Shown one piece after another: positions 1-12,379 of a DNA stretch of 64,000 nucleotides. The DNA is from Erigeron canadensis (lineage: Eukaryota > Streptophyta > Magnoliopsida > Asterales > Asteraceae): positions 4,710,501 through 4,774,500 of the forward strand of contig NC_057768.1 of NCBI RefSeq assembly GCF_010389155.1, written 5' to 3'. A program made the position numbers and the translations under genes. The notes beneath the pieces were generated by a model, which was not told the DNA's origin, did no database searches, and saw only the letters and a program-made list of their open reading frames with translations. Every line of letters starts with the position of its first letter. Within the stretch, counting starts at the first letter, position 1.

Positions 1-120
1 AAATGCTTCGTGAATCTTCGTGCATCAATTTAACCATGATCTAAGGGTCAAGATCTTGTCTTATTTGTTTTACTTTAATATTTGTTTTACAATACCCAAC
101 CCTTATATATATAAGTTGAA
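1..120. repeat. MITE terminus, family A (partial)
   Basis: The block TATTTGTTTTACTTTAATAT at about 62 belongs to a small family with partners at 37705-37912, 48765-48860 and 60608-60800. In those copies the same block occurs directly and as an inverted repeat flanking a 150-200 bp unit. Shared inner words include gatcatggt and gtgcatcaattt. Here only one end is inside the window. Confidence 0.5.
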
Positions 121-1356
121 AAATCTTTTATCTTTGAAAACAAAATTTCAAGAATTGATTCACGTATTCCCTGCAAAATGACCAAAGTTTACCTTTGGTG
201 AGTATATGGAAGGTAATTACAAATTCATAAGTGGTTTCTTTTGGTTTTAACCCAAACCGAACTTACTGAGATTCACTGTTCAATTCAGTTTCATTTGTTG
301 GAATAAACATGATTCGATTCGAGTGATAAAACATTACATATCGTCCTGTGGAACCTATAAGAGCATAAAACATAATTGCTATTGATTTCAGGTTCCCAAA
401 ACAAAGTGATTGAGTAATAATGGGATGATTGAATTCGGCTGTAAGTGATGCACGAATTGGAGAGGAGAAAACACACGAAAATTAGGGTGTATTATGTGTG
501 TAGGGATTAACCTTAACTTAGGGTTAATGACTCTCTATATATAAGGAGAGTATTTACACTTTAAACCCCTTTGGTGTTTAATGTGTGCACCATTTGTCCT
601 CTTAATTACAATCACATAATGAAAAACCCTATACTGCGTCTTTAAGAGTAAATAAGCCCATTATATATTTACTAGACATAGGGATTTCAGTTATCGTCCA
701 TTATCATATCAGGAATGATACATGATCAGTGGCGGTCACACTAACGTGGTTCCAACATCAGTTTAACGTCAAAAAAACAAAAATAATAATTTAAAAAACA
801 AATAATTTGAAATACACCCAGCAAACGAAAGACCATGCCGATTATCAAACACCTCGTCATAAATTACAAATTCTATTTAGGTACAAATCTTCTACAAAAC
901 TTCTTAGTTGTTACTCTCATGTTGAAAAAGGTTCTAATGTTTAATTTGTTAGACGGTCGGTAATATATCCTTGTCTTTACAACTCCTTTTCCATATGAAA
1001 TAGTTGTTTGATCTTCATTCAGTGTATATAAAAAGTATATATTACTAGTTTTCTTGTGTGATAGCTAGCTAGCTGCAATATATTTAGAACATTTATGTCT
1101 TTTCAAACAGCAAGATTTTTTAATTTTTTCCATGTTATGTCCCCAAAATTGCATGACAAAGAGGAAAGAATTATTGTTATTCCATGCAAAAAAGCAGAAT
1201 TGTACGTAAAGCTGTAGAAATTCAACTTTGGACCATGGATCGGAATTGATGAATGTTTTTCACTGTGGATTTTTCATGAACATATTGTTAGTACTATTAA
1301 ATATTAAATTAAACTTGCATATACTAGTGCATTGCCTCTTTATTAATGAAATGAAC
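121..1356. other. AT-rich non-coding DNA
   Basis: No gene, known repeat structure or RNA was recognised. Open frames are short and lack any family motif. Confidence 0.5.
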
Positions 1357-1560
1357 CAGTATAGAAGAAACAAAAACGCACCCCTATCACGACCTCATTA
1401 TTTAGTATTTTGACCACCCAATTTTTGCAGCGAGGGTCGCTGCAAAAACTCTAGCTACGTCAGCTTTCCACTACCGACGCCTTTATTGGTTTGACCGGTT
1501 TAAATGCAGATATTGCAGCGAGGGTCACTGCAATAAATGAAGTGAGACCCGTTTTCAAGA
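1357..1560. mobile_element. Candidate left end of a CACTA element with subterminal repeats
   Basis: A degenerate terminus (CAGTATAGAAGAAAC, where CACTATAAGAAAA would be canonical) begins near 1357. Within 200 bp it is followed by the palindrome GCAGCGAGGGTCGCTGC at about 1429 and the near-copy GCAGCGAGGGTCACTGC at about 1517. Repeated short palindromes beside the terminus are typical of CACTA elements. The partner right end ending in TAGTG was not located, so the element is probably truncated or rearranged. Confidence 0.4.
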
Positions 1561-3023
1561 TAAAAGCTATCCACCTATCCATTCCATCATTTTCATCTTA
1601 GATTTCAAAAACCATCCACCCACTCCACTCCGGCTAATAAGAATTCGGCCACCACGACGACACCACCAAAACACCTCCTATTTTAACAATTCAGTCCCCT
1701 TATTCTAACAATCCGACCACCACGAAATTTCGGGATCATCACCCCCGCCAGCCACCACCGTCGTGGGTAGTATTTTCCGACCATCCGGCCCCTTTTACAG
1801 CGAAGTATTAGCAACGACATTTGGACTTTTAGGAGCCCACTATTTCCCGGCCGCCGTTTGATTTTTCGGCTCTCCTCCCCCAAATTCCGGCCGCCGTTTG
1901 ATTTTCCAACTCTCCTTACCCCAAATTTTCCGGTCATCTCAAATTCTGGTATGTATTTTCCGCTTTTTATTGATTTTATATGTGTTTTTGATAGTTAATT
2001 GATTATATTGATATGTTAGTATAGTTTTTGTATACATATTAGTTTTATTAGGATTAATAGTTTACTTTAGGATTTTAATAGGTTTATTAGTAGAGTTAGT
2101 TTAATTTTGTTGATAATTTAGTGATTTGTATTACAATGTTTAGTGATTTGTTAGGAGCCCACCAATTTGTTTTGTTAGTGATTTGTTAGAATATTTATTA
2201 GAATATTTAGTGATTAGTGTTAGGTGTTTTTAGTGTTTTGTTAGAATATATTGTTAGATGAAAAATTACGTAGAAAAAAATTTGTTAAAAAATTGATTAA
2301 AATAAATAGCCAAGATTATGTTAAAAATATATGTATAGAACTAATTAACCAAGATTATGTAAAAAAAAATTGATTAAAATAAACTACTTAAAACGTATAA
2401 AAAATTAGTTTAACAAAAGTATAAATAAAACTATTTATAAAAATTAAGTTAAAAATAATGACATATAAAAAATTTAGTTAGTTAAAAATATATGTATAGA
2501 ACTAAATAGCCAAGATTATGTAAAAAAATTGATTAAAATAAACTACTTAAAACGTATAAAAAATTAGTTTAACAAAAATATAGATAAAACAATATGTAAA
2601 AAATAAGTTTAAAAATATGACGTATAAAAAATTTTGTTAAAAAGTTAATATAAAAACATAGATATAAATAAATTATATTAGTATAAAACACATGTAAATA
2701 TATAAGTAAAAAGAATAAGACTAAAATTAAAAGTATAAAAGTCAATATATATTGTATAAACGAAGTTCTAAGAATTATTATAAAGTTAAATAAACGTTTT
2801 CATAAAAAGTATATATAAAAAATTATAATTGAAAAGATATATATAAAATATTGAAAAGATATATATATATATAAAAGTAATTAAAAAAAATAAGTTACAT
2901 TGATTAAAATATGTGATAATTTTGGATCTTTTCTCAAACGTGATCATTTTGTTACATTGAATAAAATATGTGATAATTTTATTATATATATTTTTATAAT
3001 ATGATTTGTATTTTGCAGTATAA
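1561..3023. other. Leader region of the CACTA-type relic
   Basis: A C-rich, CCGGC/CCACC-containing stretch at about 1610-1950 looks like transcribed leader. It is followed by a very AT-rich segment with a duplicated block of about 110 bp: 'ctaattaaccaagattatgt..' near 2340 and 'ctaaatagccaagattatgt..' near 2500. It probably contains the first intron of the decayed element gene. No independent gene is seen. Confidence 0.4.
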
Positions 3024-4559
3024 ATGACTACTTACCATAGCGGTGATGGTGATAATGAAGACCCGCGTAAACCATGGTTGTTTATAGTTCATATTTTAGT
3101 TTACTATATTTTTACTAATTTTTTTTTAAATTTTTGGTAGTCCCAAGAAAGGAAAAGGGGAGGGGGCCCTATCAGAAATTAAATCTCGAGGCCGAGTTCA
3201 CCAAAAGAGGTCGTCTGTCGATAGACTTTGACACCGAGAAGCTAAACACGTGGCAGGCGATCGGCGACAACTATAGCATGTACAAGAGCCTCATTGGCAC
3301 ACTAGTCGCCACATCCCTTAGACCTACGACTGTTGGGACCATGTGCCTTCCGAAAGAAAGGAGTTTATCATCCTGACATTAAACGTAAAATAATTATAAT
3401 TTTTAATTTCTTCTTTGATGTTTGTATAAATTTTTAATTTCGCTAACTATTACTCTAAAAAATTGCAGACGAGGTTTAAATTGGACCACTTCATTCAGAT
3501 TCCTAACCTCGATGATCCTATCAAGAAGGGATTCAAGTTGTGTGTCGATAGGGACTGAGATCAGTATCGGCTCCGAAACAGCCAGTTCAAGAGAGCTCAC
3601 TTTTCCAAAAAGGGGGGCCTGAAAGCAGTTCCCCAGTTGGAACAAGCTGTTCCCCCAGAGGGTATGTCGCGGGAGGACTGGAGAGCTTTGTTGGGGTACT
3701 ACCAGAGGGAGGACCGGGTCAAGAAGTCGGAGACAAACAGCACGAACAGGGGCAAGCAAGTTCTTGCGGGGACCCATGGTCGTAAGTCTTACTCTCAATA
3801 CGTCCACCAGGAGAAGGTCAGTTATCAAATATATAAGTATTAAATATATATATATATATACTTGTGTTTAAAAGTATAAGTTAAAGAATGTATATTCTTA
3901 TGATAAATTGATGTGTTTACAGGTTCAAAATAACCAGGACGTGGACTTGGTGGATTTGTTCGAGATTAAGCACAAGAAGAAGAAGGATAAAAAGTGGGAA
4001 CACCCCAAGGCTGAAGAAATACATGTAAGTGTCTCTCTTTTTTGTTATGTATTTTTTAGTATTAAATGTTAATTTAATCAACCTTATATATAATGTAACG
4101 TTTTACAGGCTCAGCTCAAGAAGAAGAAGGAGGAGGCTGAACAGGACCCCGTTCCAACACCAAAGCCTGACATTGTCATGGAGGTGCGGGGACCCCGGGC
4201 GGGGCATCGTCGAGGCATAGGGCGGGTCATCAGGTAGATGGGTACCCAGGCATATGATTATACGCATCTTACACAGAGACAGGGTGCCTAGCCTTATCAG
4301 TGAAGGCCTAGCCAATCTCATCAGGCCCAGCCTACCCACCAGACTAGTCAGGCACGTCCAGAATTCGACCTGAAAAATGACCCACCTCAGACTAGCCAAT
4401 CCTCCTTATTTGAGGAACTATTTAACTATGATAGTTATGCACAGACTTCTTTTCCTCCTTAGTCGGCCCAACAGTTGCCCACAGACCCTCAATTCTCAGC
4501 TGGATCGTATCATGTCAACTTGGATGATGATGATGAGGTCAATGATTCTCATTATTAGT
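3024..4559 (+). pseudogene. Decayed CACTA (En/Spm)-type transposon gene, Transposase_24-like
   Basis: The reading starts with MTTYHSGDGDNEDPRKPW at 3024, directly after a ttttgcag acceptor-like site, and continues through exon-like blocks at about 3140-3376, 3469-3822, 3923-4024 and 4110-4559. It encodes GRGPYQKLNLEAEF, NSQFKRAHFSKKGG, PPEGMSREDWRALLGYYQ and SETNSTNRGKQVL, followed by a Lys-rich block, a Gly/Arg-rich GPRAGHRRG and an acidic tail ending NLDDDDEVNDSHY. This order (EDW..L..Y, then NS.NR, then a basic stretch) is what I know from the plant En/Spm-associated Transposase_24 family. In-frame stops break it: a TGA near 3558 where W is expected, and stops after GIGRVIR. Palindromic GCAGCGAGGGTCGCTGC motifs at 1428-1450, with a related copy near 1518, look like CACTA subterminal repeats. 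Confidence 0.6.
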
Positions 4560-4979
4560 ATTTTGTGGTTATGAACAATATATATTGTGTTGTATGAATT
4601 ATGTTGGTGGTGTATATGTGTTTATTTTTTTTTGTGTTGATGATGATGTTCATAATAATAAGAAAAACGTAAAGAAAAAAATGCCTCAACTATATAAATA
4701 AATAATAACAAATATAGCAAATATAGCTATAGAATACGTCAACTATTATTAGTAATCATGATAACAGATGTAAGTAAAAAAATACATCAACTGTATCTAG
4801 TATTTATAATAACAGCTATTATTACAAACGTTAAAGAATTACAAACTAATGATTATACAATATAAGTAAACTATTCAAGGATCTCTTATCCCGTAGGTGC
4901 CTTATTAGCTTGAATGTGTTTGTGGTACTTAGCCAAAAGGTCTTTGTACTTCGGATTTTTTACCCAGGCCTACGATGCA
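4560..4979. other. AT-rich spacer between two convergent transposon pseudogenes
   Basis: This stretch separates the 3' end of the CACTA-type gene from the C-terminal end of the MULE-type gene. It holds T-runs and ATA-rich sequence only. No coding potential is evident. Confidence 0.5.
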
Positions 4980-7554
4980 GGTTTATCATGTCCCCAAGCT
5001 GAGGTGTAAGGCATTGGGCAATCCTTGTCTAAAAAAAACCATAACAAAATGTGTGGACCCCGATACCAGGGCAATGCATATCGGGTCGACTGTGTATAGC
5101 TCGCCTGACCCCTTCTAAAAAGGAAAACATGTGATGTTCTCCTATAAACTTAAACAGATAATTATTACACCCAAAGCATTAGACAGAAGCATAACGCAAT
5201 ATGGATTCATCATCCAGTAGTCTTGTGGGCGACAATTTGGATAAGACTTCGATAACAAAGTGTGTATGTGTTTAGCGTCACTAGCGAATGCACCCTCATA
5301 GTATCTGTGTTTGGACTCATACTCCTCTAGCATTAGTTTGCGAATCCACTCGAACTTCAAATGCTCGTTTTCACCCAAAGCAACAGTTAGTGCCCTAAAC
5401 CCACAGTTACCATCAGACTTTACATTTTTTATATTGACAACGTATCTTTGAAAGTACTTAGGGAGTTGCCCTAGGTAATCACTCGTGTCAGTCGATGTTG
5501 ACTCCGTCTGGAAAAAGTTGTGTGTAAACGGTTCAGGGTTGTTCTGTGTATTTTGTGTATTCTGTGTAAGTGGTGCCGAAAATAATTGATCAACGAAGCT
5601 ATACGTTTCTCCTTGCGTTTAGTTATTCTGGTCTCCGAAAAAACTTTGTGTGTCTGCATGAATTAACTATATTCATATAAACTTACTGTAATGCATGTAC
5701 ACAGCTAGACGACAGGCACATGGAAGACCACAACTAATCCACACCTTACACCCTTACATTCTCAAGTCTTTACCGGTCTCATTTTTTAATCGTTTAATTT
5801 CATCGACCATTATATCAAGAGCTATCACGGATACAACACAAAGTAGGTCTTTCAAAAATGGGTAGTTGTGTTTACCAGCTCTATAAATCCTGCTTTCCTC
5901 CAATTGGCCCTTGATTTCTGTATCTTGGCCGAGGAGGATATCATTAACACATTGAATTATTCTTTGAAATGTACATCTCCCCTGCAACTCGGACTTGAGG
6001 AGTGAATGCTCAACCTCAACTCTGTTGGTAGTGTAGTTACGGTAGTTGAGATGCTGATCGACCCAAAAGGACACAAACTTTTCCTTGTACGAGAAAAACC
6101 ACTCCTTCTGTAGGTACTTGTAAACCTCTATTAATTTAACATTTGGTTAGCATGTGTGGATATATGTGATTTGCCAAAAATTAAAAAATAAAAAATTTCA
6201 TGTGCACTTCACGTACTGTCTAAACGGGGACCCATCTTCTCTTTTAAATCTTTTTTGTTCTTCGTGTACTCTTCTAGTATGCGGGACTCGTAAAGTTTTT
6301 TCCACCATCTGTAAAAATGCCCCCATTTCCCTTCCCCTTTTAACGATGCCATGCTAAATTGTCTATGTTCCTTCATATGTGCACTCTACACAGTAAATGG
6401 TATGCTTCCAACATAACGGTTTTGCATGCTTTCATTAGCGCCAGATGCCTGTCCGTGAGTACCACGCGCACAACTTAAATGATGTCGGATGTATAAAAAA
6501 CAGATTCTCCAACCGCCCAGATACACTGTTTGTTGTATGATAATACAAGTAATTATGCTCCTTAAGCAAACTGAACATAACCTGTGTCGGTTGAACAATA
6601 TGGCATACGTATGTCGTTTCAGATACTCTATCATAGTAAATAAATAAAAAGATATGTAAATTTGATATATTTAACCTGCATTGGAGTGTTTCCATGTTTT
6701 TTGGCCGCCTTCTTCCGCATAACTTTTTGGAAATTGTAAATGTCTTCACTGCGGGTCAAGTTTCCTGGATATCTTTCTTTCAACAGCTTTAACATCCTAC
6801 GGGGCGTAGTACCGCGATGATATTCGTCTTCCAGAAATGATCTCTCATCTTAAGTCAACCTTCTTGCGTACGCGTAACCCTTTAGATTCTCAGGTGGATA
6901 GTGATTATGTGTGTCGTCTATAACAGTTACATTCCAACCACCATCAGTCAAACGGCCGATTAATCTAAAGGGGCACTGACATTTAAGTGTCTTTTTAACG
7001 AGCCCGCTTATCCTATCATCCATTTTCCCAGAAATATTACAGACTATGGTCATTTTATTTTTTACACGAGCTAAGTTGGAATTTGTTCGTCGTTTGATTA
7101 ATACATAACCAAGCTGCAATGTTGTACTTTTGGCCCAGTTGAACAATTCTTCGTGTGAATCGAACACTTAAAATAGTTTTTTTTTTTAATTATCATTAAA
7201 TTGTATACTTATAAATATCTAACATTTTACATATGCAATCAATTTAACAACGAAACACATATTAAATAGTACTAAAAATATAAATTGTTTAATGATATTT
7301 GGTATAAAAAATAAAGTGATTTCTTTTAATGCAAGTATTGTTTATATTAAGTGGGAAAATAGGTGATTTTAAAAGTTAACAAGGATACTTGATCGGTGTG
7401 GAAAACCCTAGCATACTTGATCGGTGTGGAAAACCCTAGCGTCGTAGTCAAAATGAGGGGTCGCCTCTGGTATCTCAAATTCTTCATCAGGTTCTTTTAA
7501 GTGAAGCTCAAAACCTTCCGCACCCATTTCGCCCCATATACTTTCAGAATCCAT
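4980..7554 (-). pseudogene. Decayed MULE transposase with FAR1-like zinc-binding and OTU protease domains
   Basis: On the minus strand an N-terminal exon begins at 7554 (MDSESIWGEMGAEGFELHL). Next comes a FAR1/MuDR-type DNA-binding region at about 7167-6853 (FDSHEELFNWAKS, KCQCPFRLIGR, WNVTVIDDTHNHYPP). A fragment with RRMLKLLKERYPGNL lies near 6780, and the MULE transposase signature VLTDRHLALMKACKTV..LLCRVHM at about 6465-6365. A downstream helical region is at 6080-5754 (NYRNYTTNRVEVEHSLLK). The C-terminal part carries an OTU cysteine-protease domain: SDGNCGFRAL at about 5430-5400, then GENEHLKFEWIRKLML, and STHFVMVFLR near 5060 with the expected His. Frameshifts and stops separate these parts, so it is not functional. 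MULE transposases with OTU domains are known in plants. Confidence 0.7.
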
Positions 7555-8720
7555 CTGAAATTTATATACATATACATAAACAGTATGAAAAATTTAATAA
7601 ACACATCTATATATGAGAATATATTCCTACAACTTGATGTAGTAATTTGTCTACACTAACATCTTTAAAAAATTTAAAATATCATCATTTTAAAACCTCT
7701 AAAAAATTTACAAACTCAATTTTTTTCTACTTTTACAATATCTTATAAAGATCACCGAAACATAGTGAAAACACTATCACAACCAAATCATCCTATGTAA
7801 TATCCAGACTAGTTATAAAAACAACACAAGTATACCTCCATATGAGTAATAGACATGATCAATATAAAAGCAAGTATACGTACAGTAGCGACATAATCCC
7901 CCAACCATGATGAGACTTTAGTTTATACGGCATCAAACCGATCACAGAGTTCACATCGAACGCATATGCAAACTTCGTTGACTTTTTTCCCTAGAACCAA
8001 CTCTTTCCTATCGGCTTTCCCGGCCACATTAACGCCCAAACCAATTGTAGCCTGTTTGATTTTTTTTTTACCAAAGTTGTAACACCAACACTGGTTTAAG
8101 ATTAATTGATCCTTTCATAGTACAGTATTTAGTTAGCTTGACAAAATCTTCACGGTGTTTCTCATGTTTAACGTGATCGGGTAAAACTCCAAGTCTCACA
8201 AGTGAAGTATATCCTTTTTTGCTTTGTTCAAGTAAGAGATATCCAGTGTTCCAGACACACGTGTAAATTAAGAGTAATAGTTGATTAGAATTTCGTTCTA
8301 AAAAAATATTTAGTGTTCTCTAAACCAATAGAGTCCTTTAACTCATCAAATTTTTGGTTATTTTAGGATTGATCCATTGCATTTACGATATTAAGTTATC
8401 ATCCAAGTTCTATCATAGATGTACTGGTATACAACTAAAAGCACATTTCAAGACGAGTATGCCTATTTACCAGTCTGTTGATTTGAAAATACATTTGAGA
8501 TAAGAATGACAAGTGGAGATTCCATGCCTGTACGAGGTTAGTAAGATTTCATCTTCAAAAAACCTATATCGATGACATATCTAATAGTGATACCATCAAT
8601 AATTGATGATGTTTCTGCCATGTTAGTGGCAAAGACCACCTTGCGGGCGAGATTTAAAATGATCATTAGCGAGCAGGTGACAAGCTTGGTCTGTTTTATT
8701 ACGGACCAAGGATGGCTATG
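7555..8720. other. Non-coding region beyond the MULE-type relic
   Basis: This is probably the 5' flank or terminal part of the MULE-type element. I could not find a matching terminal inverted repeat at either side. A 32-bp direct duplication (cttgatcggtgtggaaaacc) sits at 7389-7440, just inside the transposase N-terminal region. No gene was recognised. Confidence 0.4.
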
Positions 8721-8724
8721 GTAG

Positions 8725-8862
8725 ATCCATTAATGTACAACAACAACAACAACAACTGTAGCCAATCCCTGAGCGGGGTATGGGGGAGGTGAGATGTAGA
8801 CAGTCTTACCTCTATCCAAAGGTAGAGAGACTGCTTCCATAAGGACCTCCGGCCAAGAAGAT
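8725..8862 (-). repeat. 5'-truncated SINE, family D
   Basis: On the minus strand the body GCAGTCTCTCTACC..GTAAGACTGTCTACATCTCACC is followed by a (GTTGTT)n tail that appears as acaacaacaacaac at 8739 on the plus strand. The body matches, with divergence, the SINE at 29310-29521. The tRNA-like head with A and B boxes is missing here. Confidence 0.5.
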
Positions 8863-9551
8863 GTAAAAGCCATAAAAGGATAAAGTGTTTATACTTGTCT
8901 GTCGAGAACATGATAAGACGGTAGATCCATTAATGTGTTTTTGTCAAACATTTTATCAACGGTAAAAAGTATTGAATATGATAAAAGGTCATACATGTTG
9001 AACCAAATGGTTTGTCACACATGCTATTTGTTTTCATTTTTACTATATATATAACCGTTTCAGCTAATTTATTCGCACGATTTCAAAATTTTTGAAATTT
9101 GGACACATAAGATCTATACCGATTACCTAACAAGTCAAGTCAATATGTTTAAAAATGGTTGAGAATGCCTCATCCATTAGTAATACACAAGGTTGTGAAA
9201 ATCAGATGGAACAACCATTTCTCATAATAGATCCGTGGATCGGCTGGGTGTAGATTCCATTCTGCCGAAATGGACCCAAAAACTGGTCAATGTGTTAGAC
9301 TCAGGTCAACCATAGTAAAAATCTATCGATTCTATCAAGACTTGGCTAACTCGATCGACTTTTGTTTTGAGAGACGTTTGTAGAAAAGCTTATAGAAGAA
9401 ATATTAGATGAGAGAATAAGTAGAAAAAGAGAAAATATGTGAAAGATGAAGAGGAAGAAAGATAGATAGAGATACCTATGGAGGCGGTATATGTGTGAAA
9501 CAATCAAGAAAACCTAGTTATAAGGTGCATATAATTATATTTATACAATTA
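8863..9551. other. Non-coding DNA, unassigned
   Basis: No coding or RNA feature was recognised. The sequence runs up to a Helitron terminus at 9552. Confidence 0.4.
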
Positions 9552-9610
9552 CTAGTTTTAGACCCGTGTAGAAACACGGACAATCCATAGACCTTCATAT
9601 AAAATAATTT
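9552..9610 (-). mobile_element. Helitron 3' terminus (minus orientation)
   Basis: Read on the minus strand, the sequence forms the hairpin CCGTGTTTCTACACGG, then gtctaaaa and the end CTAG, followed by T. A hairpin a few bases before a CTRR end inserted next to T is diagnostic of Helitrons. A related hairpin without the CTAG end (TCGTGTTTTTACACGA) lies at about 9708-9725. The RPA70-like pseudogene at 12.4-13.6 kb has the same orientation and may be cargo of the same element, but the 5' TC end was not found. Confidence 0.65.
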
Positions 9611-12379
9611 TGATGCTACAAATTTCATATGGCTACATATAAAAACAACTTCATCAATTACATGTTTGTTTACGTTACTGGTTATACTAATCATTAAATT
9701 TGATAGGCTCGTGTAAAAACACGAACTATTAATAGACATTTTATAAAATTCAGAAATGTCTGTTGTGAATAAGCACTTTATAAAAGTAACTCATATAAAT
9801 TATAATTAAGAGCATTAAAGAAAACTTGGTTTAGCTTAAAGGTTTATTATTTTGAGAGATTGTTTACAACTTGTAAAACTGCTTTTATAATAGAAAAAAA
9901 AATAAAGTATTTGGAACTCAATCAATTGTGATAAACTAAAACCATTAACAAATAATAAATAAAATAAATGGGAGATGCGTAAAACAGAAAATATTTATAT
10001 GAAAGTATAACAACATATACTTGAAAAAGCTATATAGTATTTTCTCAATGTGATAAAATATTAAAAGAGTTTGTAGCTATGGTCATTTAATGAGATAATA
10101 GAAATAATTATGTTTTTTAGTAACTTTGATTAGATAAAAATCGTATGTATTAAAAAACTTGAGCTTAAACACCCGTTGTTTTATTGTTACATATTCATGA
10201 TGATACAATCGGTCTAATCCAAACTATTAGTATCTTATCATAAATAAATGATTTTTAAATTACACTACATGAAACAATATCTATAGTACAAATATAGTCT
10301 CTTCATTTTGCTTTCCTATAATACAAATATATAGTCAAAATTTTACAAGAAGCAAGCTAAATATCTTGTTAAAACCAAACTAAGCTTTTTCTATAATACA
10401 AATATAGTCAAACTTTTACAACACCAAGTTATCTTGTTAAAATCAAACTAAACTTTTACAATACACAATGTCCTTGACAATGACCTTACTTTCACACTAA
10501 ACATAATTACAAATTTAGAACATTTTCCTTATGCCATGAAACCAGACAAATAGTCCATATCCATTCTTTCTTCCAATAAACTACAAACCAACCATCACCA
10601 CCAATAACTTTTACATTAACTTATAAAAAAATCATTCCATTCTATATACATTAGCCCAATACTCAAATCTGAATACATTTCTTTTTATAACTATAAAAAT
10701 ATCCAAATGAGACAATCTGTTCTTGTAGTCTATTACGTTGATGGAGTTGTCCTGTTGGCTGGTATTGCTGAACAAAGTGGCATCATTGTAATTGCGTAGA
10801 AAAACTAAAGAGTCACAATTGATTTGGGTATAAAGATCAAGTAATACAACATATGAAGAAGTGGCAGCCATGTTAGGAGAAAAGGACAGAACACTTGCTA
10901 TACTAAAAAATTCTTTTAAAACATAAAATTATAAAGAATAATACAAACTTAAACATTAATATAGCATTCAAGCTCGAGGAGCTTCAACATTCATATAACT
11001 TTGATGCAACCATAAAGACATAATTACATTAAAACACTCAGTAATAGGTTATAGTCCAATTTGCTTCTATTATGCTTATGCCTTATCTAAAAAACTGCAA
11101 ACAAATTTATAAGTGAAAATTTCTCAACTCACAAATGAGGCAAGTCGACTATTGAGATTTGTCAAAACTTGGATACATGAACAAATGATTTTAAACGTAA
11201 ACAAATTGTCAAACAGATAGGAAGAAACATAGACACCATGGACACAATCAAAGCTCATAAGAAATACAGAGATGTAATGGGACAATTCAGTTGTGAAAGA
11301 CCAGAAACCATTCACCATTTGTTTGCGAAAATCCTAGTCTTTGTTACCAATATATAAATGCCAACCGACCCTAATTACAGCTACTCAACATCTTATAAGT
11401 CATAATTTAAATTTGGTCCAGACTTCAAAACCATAACCATTAAAAAGTAGCTTCTTTTACCTTTGTGTGGATAACTCATTCGTCTAAAACGAAGTTAAGG
11501 TTTAAAAGTTATGACCATTTTAAAATACGTTAGGAACTCCAACAAACACCAACAACCTCTGTTTTTGGACTCACATTTGACCCACTTAAATAACCCCGTT
11601 TTCAGCGAATCTTATTTCATTTGAAAGAGCTATGCCCATACTTTCATTACCTATCTTCAGTTTCTACCAAAACATTATACACAAATAGATACAAATTCTC
11701 AAAACTGCCAAAAGTGATTTTGGTTGCTGGAAACTCAGCCCAACAGCTCCAACCGGCAGTTTTGCAACCTTTTTTTTGAACTACCTATACGCATCTGTAT
11801 TCTGAAATTCATACACCATTTGAAAGACCTTGAACCATACTTTCATTATCTACTTTCCGTTTCAACCAAAACAAAATACAAGAAAAAATTACAGTCCTTC
11901 AAAATCTGCCGCAAGGCCATTTCTGTTTTTTACCCATGTGGCCAGCCGACCCGTTTCAACAACTTATATGACTCGACCATAGTTGTCAAAAGCGAAGGCG
12001 AACTCAAAGCACAAAGACCCAATTGAGGCGTAGGCGAGAGGTGCAAAAAAAACGCTCGCCCGAAAAAAAAAAGCGCACTCAAGTAAAAAACAAACCAAAT
12101 GCCATTTAAGTTACTATCTTAATTCATTGTCTCTAACAATGATATTACACTTTAAGATATTAACCATATTCTAACCACTTGTGATCAAACGACCACGTAC
12201 ATATATATACACTTTAAAGTTAGAACAGGGCGTAACAACACATATTGTATTAAACACAACTGTGATTTACGGGGACATGAGCTCCATAAGACCAACTGTT
12301 AGGTTTCTAAACCATTTATGGATTTAATTGTTTTGAGTTGCAGAGTGAAAAAGACATACATTAGATCGACTAAACCTAC
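9611..12379. other. Probable interior of a decayed Helitron or adjacent repeats
   Basis: AT-rich with no conserved reading frame. A tandem duplication of about 85 bp lies at 10310-10460, with the unit containing ctataatacaaatatagtca and atcttgttaaaa. A segment near 11,975-12,075 with gcgaaggcg, ggcgtaggcgag and acgctcgccc is a short dispersed repeat. The 79-residue minus open frame at 10632-10871 has no family signature that I recognise. Confidence 0.4.

Noticed and set aside
3403..3828. A 141-residue minus-strand open frame
   Set aside because: It mirrors the CACTA-type coding block on the plus strand, which has the recognisable motifs.
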